In this document: piece by piece, positions 13,971 through 17,037 of the stretch
Position numbering within the stretch: position 1 is the first letter of the stretch
Layout: every line of letters begins with the position of its first letter
NCBI GenBank assembly: GCA_964522095.1
Contig: CAZFSO010000049.1
Span: 1-17,037 of the forward strand
DNA length: 17,037 bases
Reading direction: 5' to 3'
From: UBA6054 sp964522095
GTDB lineage: Bacteria; Planctomycetota; Phycisphaerae; Phycisphaerales; UBA1924
Notes under the pieces: model-generated
The model's input: only the letters and a program-made list of their open reading frames with translations
Database searches by the model: none
Told to the model about the DNA's origin: nothing
Program-made: the position numbers and the translations under genes

Positions 13971-13975
13971 ACCAT
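13970..13975 (+). promoter_or_regulatory. Candidate -10 box of pdxA (leaderless)
   Basis: TACCAT ends 5 nt before the GTG start at 13981. There is no Shine-Dalgarno. Its first T is the end of the terminator's T-rich tail; the -35 position falls in the terminator hairpin and has no match. Confidence 0.45.
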
Positions 13976-13980
13976 CCCCG

Positions 13981-15051
13981 GTGCCTCAGAGCCGACCCAC
14001 CATCGCGATCTCCATGGGCGACCCCGGCGGGATCGGGCCCGAGGTGCTGGTGCGTGCGTTGGATGACCGGTCGGTGCGCGGGCTGGCGCGGTTCGCCGTC
14101 CACGGCTCGTCGGCCGCGATGCACGCGGCGGCGGCCGCCACGGGCGTCGAGCCGTTCTGGTGGCGGGTCGATGCCCGCTCTCCCTTGGCGGCCACCGTCG
14201 GCGCCCACGACGCCGTGCTCTTCGACACCGACCCCGAACTGGCCGACCAGGGCGTGGCCGCGTCGTTCGAGCGGGCGCCCACCCGCCTCGGGGGCGCGCT
14301 GAGTTTCCGCTGGGTCGAGGCCGCCATCGCCGACGCCCATCGCTCCGAGGGAGACCCGCGGCGCGCCGACGCGGTCGTCACCGGGCCGATCAGCAAGGAG
14401 GCCTGGTCGATGGCCGGCAAGTCCCGCTGGCCGGGCCATACTGAACTCTTCGCCGAACGGTTCCGCTCACGCCGGTTCGCCATGATGTTCGTGGGTTCGC
14501 GCCTGCGGGTGGTGCTGGCCACGGTGCACGTGCCGCTGATGGAGGTCCGCACGGCGCTGACCATCGGGGCGGTGCACACGGCGATCGACCTGGGCAACGA
14601 CGCGTGCAAGCGCCTGGGCTTCCGGCGTCCGCGCATCGGCGTGGCGGGGCTGAACCCCCACGCCGGCGAGGGCGGCCTGCTGGGCGACGAGGAACGCCGC
14701 ATCGTCACCCCCGCGATCGAACTGGCCGTGCGCCAGGGCGTCCACGCAGAGGGCCCGTTCCCCGGCGACACCATCTTCAACATGGCCCTGCAGGGCCGGT
14801 TCGACATGGTGGTGGCGATGTACCACGACCAGGGCCTGATCCCGGTCAAACTGCTGGAGCGCGACCTGGCCGTCAACACGACCCTGGGCCTGCCCGTCGT
14901 CCGCACCAGCCCCGACCACGGCACGGCCTACGACATCGCCGGGACGGGCAAGGCCGACCCGGGCTCGATGGCCAGCGCGATCCGCCTGGCGGCCAGGCTG
15001 GCCGCGCCGGACGCCGCGGCGTCTGAAACCCCGGGGCGACGGCCCGGTTGA
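13981..15051 (+). CDS. pdxA: 4-hydroxythreonine-4-phosphate dehydrogenase
   Basis: PdxA oxidises 4-phospho-hydroxythreonine with NAD(P)+ in the DXP-dependent route to pyridoxal 5'-phosphate. The 356-aa protein has the complete set of motifs: TIAISMGDPGGIGPE (7-21), TGPISKEAW (134-142), and the three metal-binding histidines H153 (PGHTE), H183 (VHVPL) and H282 (YHDQGLIPVK), plus NPHAGEGG (225-232) and TSPDHGTAYDIAG. E. coli PdxA has 329 residues; the excess is mostly an alanine-rich C-terminal tail. The GTG at 13981 was chosen because the family begins a few residues before SMGDPGG; an ATG at 13918 would overlap the GNAT gene and the terminator. The next gene starts 7 nt after the stop. Confidence 0.96.
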   Translation: MPQSRPTIAISMGDPGGIGPEVLVRALDDRSVRGLARFAVHGSSAAMHAAAAATGVEPFWWRVDARSPLAATVGAHDAVLFDTDPELADQGVAASFERAPTRLGGALSFRWVEAAIADAHRSEGDPRRADAVVTGPISKEAWSMAGKSRWPGHTELFAERFRSRRFAMMFVGSRLRVVLATVHVPLMEVRTALTIGAVHTAIDLGNDACKRLGFRRPRIGVAGLNPHAGEGGLLGDEERRIVTPAIELAVRQGVHAEGPFPGDTIFNMALQGRFDMVVAMYHDQGLIPVKLLERDLAVNTTLGLPVVRTSPDHGTAYDIAGTGKADPGSMASAIRLAARLAAPDAAASETPGRRPG

Positions 15052-15058
15052 GGCGAGT

Positions 15059-16606
15059 ATGAAGCGAATGGCCATCCCGGTTGTGCTCGGCGTGCTGATC
15101 CTGGCCCTGGCCGGGCTCGTGCTGTGGGCCGCGGGCCGGTCCGTGGACCCGGTGAAGGCGGCGCGCGACGCCGTGACGGGCTACCAGTCCGGGCACCAGC
15201 GTCACCGGTTCGACGCTTCCCGGGCCGTCCGGTGGGACCCCATGGGCGACCACAACGCGGCGGTGGCGGCCATGGACCCGGAGGACCGGGCGTACCCGCT
15301 GCTGGCCGAGGTCCACGGACGCCTGTCGGCCCTGCGGTCCGAGTGGGGCGACGGCAGGACCATGCTGCCCGAGTTCCTGGACGCCGATCCGGGCGAGCCG
15401 GGCTGGAAAGACCTCGTCGCCTGGCTGGCGGACGAGCGGGTCGTGGCCATCCGTGCGCTCGGGCGGGCGGCCGCCGCCAAACCGGCCCTCGGCATGCCGC
15501 TCTGGACGAACGACGAGCCGGAGTGGCACGCCATCGTGACGCGGCAGGGGGTCGTGCTGGGCCCCGTCGACCCGCCGCCCCAGCACCCGATGCTGGTGAA
15601 CGTGCAGTGGCCCGTCTTCGGGCCGATCGCGAATCTCAGCAGGATCACAGACGCCGCGGCCCGCGTGGCGGCGCAGCAGGGCGACGCGGCGGCGTTCGAG
15701 TCGGCGGTGGGCGACGTGTTCGATCTGGCCGCGATCAGCATCGAGCCGGGCTTTCTCATCAACCAGATCATCCGGGGCGTCCGCCTGAAGGCCGCGGTGG
15801 AACGCATCGGGCGGACCTTGGCCGAACACCCCGGCCTCATCGACGACGCAGCCGCGGCCCGGCTGGACCGCCGCCTGGCGGACGCGGTGGCCGGCGGCTG
15901 GACCGCGTTCGACGCCGCTGTGGAAATGCTGTTCGTCGAGGACGCGTTCCGCCGCACCGTCGACGACCGCGGCGTGTTCAACCGGGCGATGGCCCGCCAC
16001 ACGCTGCGGATCATCGAGGAATGGGACGACGGGACCGCCCCCGCGCCCAGCACCGCCCCGCTCGACGCGTTCAACCCTGAACTGCTCGCGTCCTACCACG
16101 AGATGGCGCGCCACTTTGCCGCCCGGGAGGACACGCTGCGCATCCCGTGGCGTCCGTACGCGATCACCCGCGCCGAGATCGACGCGTGGGTGAACAAGAC
16201 CGATTCCATCCCCGGCCGCACGGGCCGGCGGCTGGTCGACCAGTTCACGGCCGAATGGTTCGACCCGTCCGCCGCGATGCGTGCCGGACACCAGAACATC
16301 CTCGGCCTGCGCGTTGCTCTGGCCGCCCACCGGCATCGGCTGCGCCACGACGAGCCGCCGTCGTCTTTGGAAGCGATCGATCCCGACCTGATCGACTTCG
16401 ACCCCGTCGACGGCTTCACCGGGGGCCGCCTGGTCTACCGCTGGACCGGCGAGGGCCACCTGGTCTACGCCCTCGGCGCGGACGGCGACGACGACGGTGG
16501 GCGGCACGCGCTCGACCCCGACGGTGATCCTGTGCCGTCGATCACGGACAGGTATCTAAAAGGCCGGTGGGACGGCGATTGGGTCGCGTTCCCGCCGCGG
16601 GACTGA
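15059..16606 (+). CDS. Membrane-anchored protein of unknown function, tandem paralogue 1
   Basis: A 515-aa protein with an N-terminal hydrophobic anchor (about residues 4-25) and a large extracytoplasmic part. No known enzyme domain is recognised. Near the N-terminus it has AVRWDPMGDHNAAVAA and DRAYPLLAEV, which are repeated in the next gene. The C-terminus (about 470-500) has FTGGRLVYRWTGEGHLVYAL followed by GADGDDDGG, a tail motif that I associate with many planctomycete secreted proteins. The start ATG is preceded by GAGGCGAG, which overlaps the pdxA stop codon, so the gene is probably co-transcribed and coupled with pdxA; there is no obvious biochemical link. It is predicted to be mostly helical, with alternating charged segments. 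Confidence 0.85.
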   Translation: MKRMAIPVVLGVLILALAGLVLWAAGRSVDPVKAARDAVTGYQSGHQRHRFDASRAVRWDPMGDHNAAVAAMDPEDRAYPLLAEVHGRLSALRSEWGDGRTMLPEFLDADPGEPGWKDLVAWLADERVVAIRALGRAAAAKPALGMPLWTNDEPEWHAIVTRQGVVLGPVDPPPQHPMLVNVQWPVFGPIANLSRITDAAARVAAQQGDAAAFESAVGDVFDLAAISIEPGFLINQIIRGVRLKAAVERIGRTLAEHPGLIDDAAAARLDRRLADAVAGGWTAFDAAVEMLFVEDAFRRTVDDRGVFNRAMARHTLRIIEEWDDGTAPAPSTAPLDAFNPELLASYHEMARHFAAREDTLRIPWRPYAITRAEIDAWVNKTDSIPGRTGRRLVDQFTAEWFDPSAAMRAGHQNILGLRVALAAHRHRLRHDEPPSSLEAIDPDLIDFDPVDGFTGGRLVYRWTGEGHLVYALGADGDDDGGRHALDPDGDPVPSITDRYLKGRWDGDWVAFPPRD

Positions 16607-16622
16607 GCGGCGGCGTCGCGGA

Positions 16623-16647
16623 TACCGTGGTGGTTCCTGCCCGGAGG
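16623..16647 (+). promoter_or_regulatory. Candidate -10 box and Shine-Dalgarno of the second paralogue
   Basis: TACCGT (16623-16628) fits the TAxxxT pattern and ends 24 nt before the TTG start at 16653. GGAGG (16643-16647) is a good Shine-Dalgarno with 5-nt spacing. The second copy may thus be transcribed separately. Confidence 0.4.
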
Positions 16648-16652
16648 TCGCG

Positions 16653-17037
16653 TTGAAGAAACTGGTCGTGCTGGTCCTGCTCGCTCTCGTCGTTCTTCCG
16701 GTGGCAGGAACCGCGTTCTGGTCGTGGTCTCAAGGCCTGCACCCGATCAAGCACACACGCGACTACTTGACCGGGTTCCAAGCCGACCATCCGCGGCACG
16801 ACTTTCCGCAGTCTCAGGCGGTGCATTGGGACCCGATGGGGGATCACAACGCGGCCGTGGCCGCCCTGGCGCCGGATGATCGGGCGTACCCGCTGATCGC
16901 CGAGGCCGTTGCACGCCTCCGGACGATGCACGGGCAGGAGGACGGCTCGGCTGGCGTCTTGCCGGGCTTTGTCCGGTCGCGCGCGGGGGACCCGGAATGG
17001 CCGCAACTCACGGCCTGGCTCGGGGACGCGGCGGTCC
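16653..17037 (+). CDS. Membrane-anchored protein of unknown function, tandem paralogue 2 (partial)
   Basis: This gene begins with TTG and runs off the window after 128 codons. The start is supported by the Shine-Dalgarno GGAGG at 16643-16647 and by an N-terminal anchor (LKKLVVLVLLALVVLPVAG) like that of the preceding protein. It aligns with paralogue 1 over its whole visible length: AVHWDPMGDHNAAVAA against AVRWDPMGDHNAAVAA, then DRAYPLIAE, an LPGF/LPEF site and an AWL segment. In the best 38-residue block I count 26 identities. No ATG start fits the alignment, so TTG is the likely initiator. The function is unknown. Confidence 0.85.
   Translation, partial: MKKLVVLVLLALVVLPVAGTAFWSWSQGLHPIKHTRDYLTGFQADHPRHDFPQSQAVHWDPMGDHNAAVAALAPDDRAYPLIAEAVARLRTMHGQEDGSAGVLPGFVRSRAGDPEWPQLTAWLGDAAV

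Noticed and set aside
13918..13980. ATG at 13918 as the pdxA start
   Set aside because: It overlaps the end of the GNAT gene and would place the terminator hairpin inside the coding region. The family N-terminus begins at about the GTG 13981.

Overview
The window is very GC-rich bacterial DNA that starts inside an rRNA operon. Gene content suggests a planctomycete, most likely of the Phycisphaerae (inference, moderate confidence). The clues are a lysine-rich histone H1-like protein, a membrane protein ending in a CxCGYxLxxLPGxxCPECGR zinc ribbon, anchored proteins with a YALGxDGxDDGG-type tail, TAxxxT -10 elements and many genes without Shine-Dalgarno sites. No CRISPR array, tRNA, transposase or phage gene was seen.

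Layout. 1-727: 3' end of 23S rRNA, a 155-nt spacer, 5S rRNA and a strong terminator. 907-3009 (+): three genes of unknown function, two of them membrane proteins. 3010-3903 (-): thiL, converging on its neighbour with no spacer. 3904-4242: non-coding stretch with repeat-like DNA. 4243-5508 (-): mscL followed by a ThuA-like lipoprotein. 5683-5928 (+): a small FmdB-like protein. 6034-6133: 100-N assembly gap. 6177-9047 (-): probable operon of a DUF2470-like protein, a minimal amidohydrolase and phenylalanine 4-hydroxylase. 9199-9528 (-): histone H1-like gene with its own promoter and terminator. 9618-10076: gene-poor, CpG-dense divergent intergenic region. 10089-11348 (+): M16-family protein without the zinc motif, followed by a second 100-N gap whose 55-bp flanks are identical, so it is probably an assembly artefact. 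11602-13930 (+): iron(III)-type ABC permease and a GNAT acetyltransferase. 13981-17037 (+): pdxA and two tandem paralogues of an unknown anchored protein; the second runs off the end.

How it fits together. Most genes are housekeeping or planctomycete-specific accessory genes: cofactor synthesis (thiL for thiamine diphosphate, pdxA for pyridoxal phosphate), aromatic amino acid catabolism, osmotic protection, nucleoid packing and transport. The most striking pattern is regulatory. Six genes without a Shine-Dalgarno site have a TAxxxT-like hexamer ending only 5-8 nt before the start codon, which suggests leaderless mRNAs. Three genes with a Shine-Dalgarno site have the same kind of hexamer 17-24 nt upstream. 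At two places the terminator of one gene is merged with the promoter of the next.
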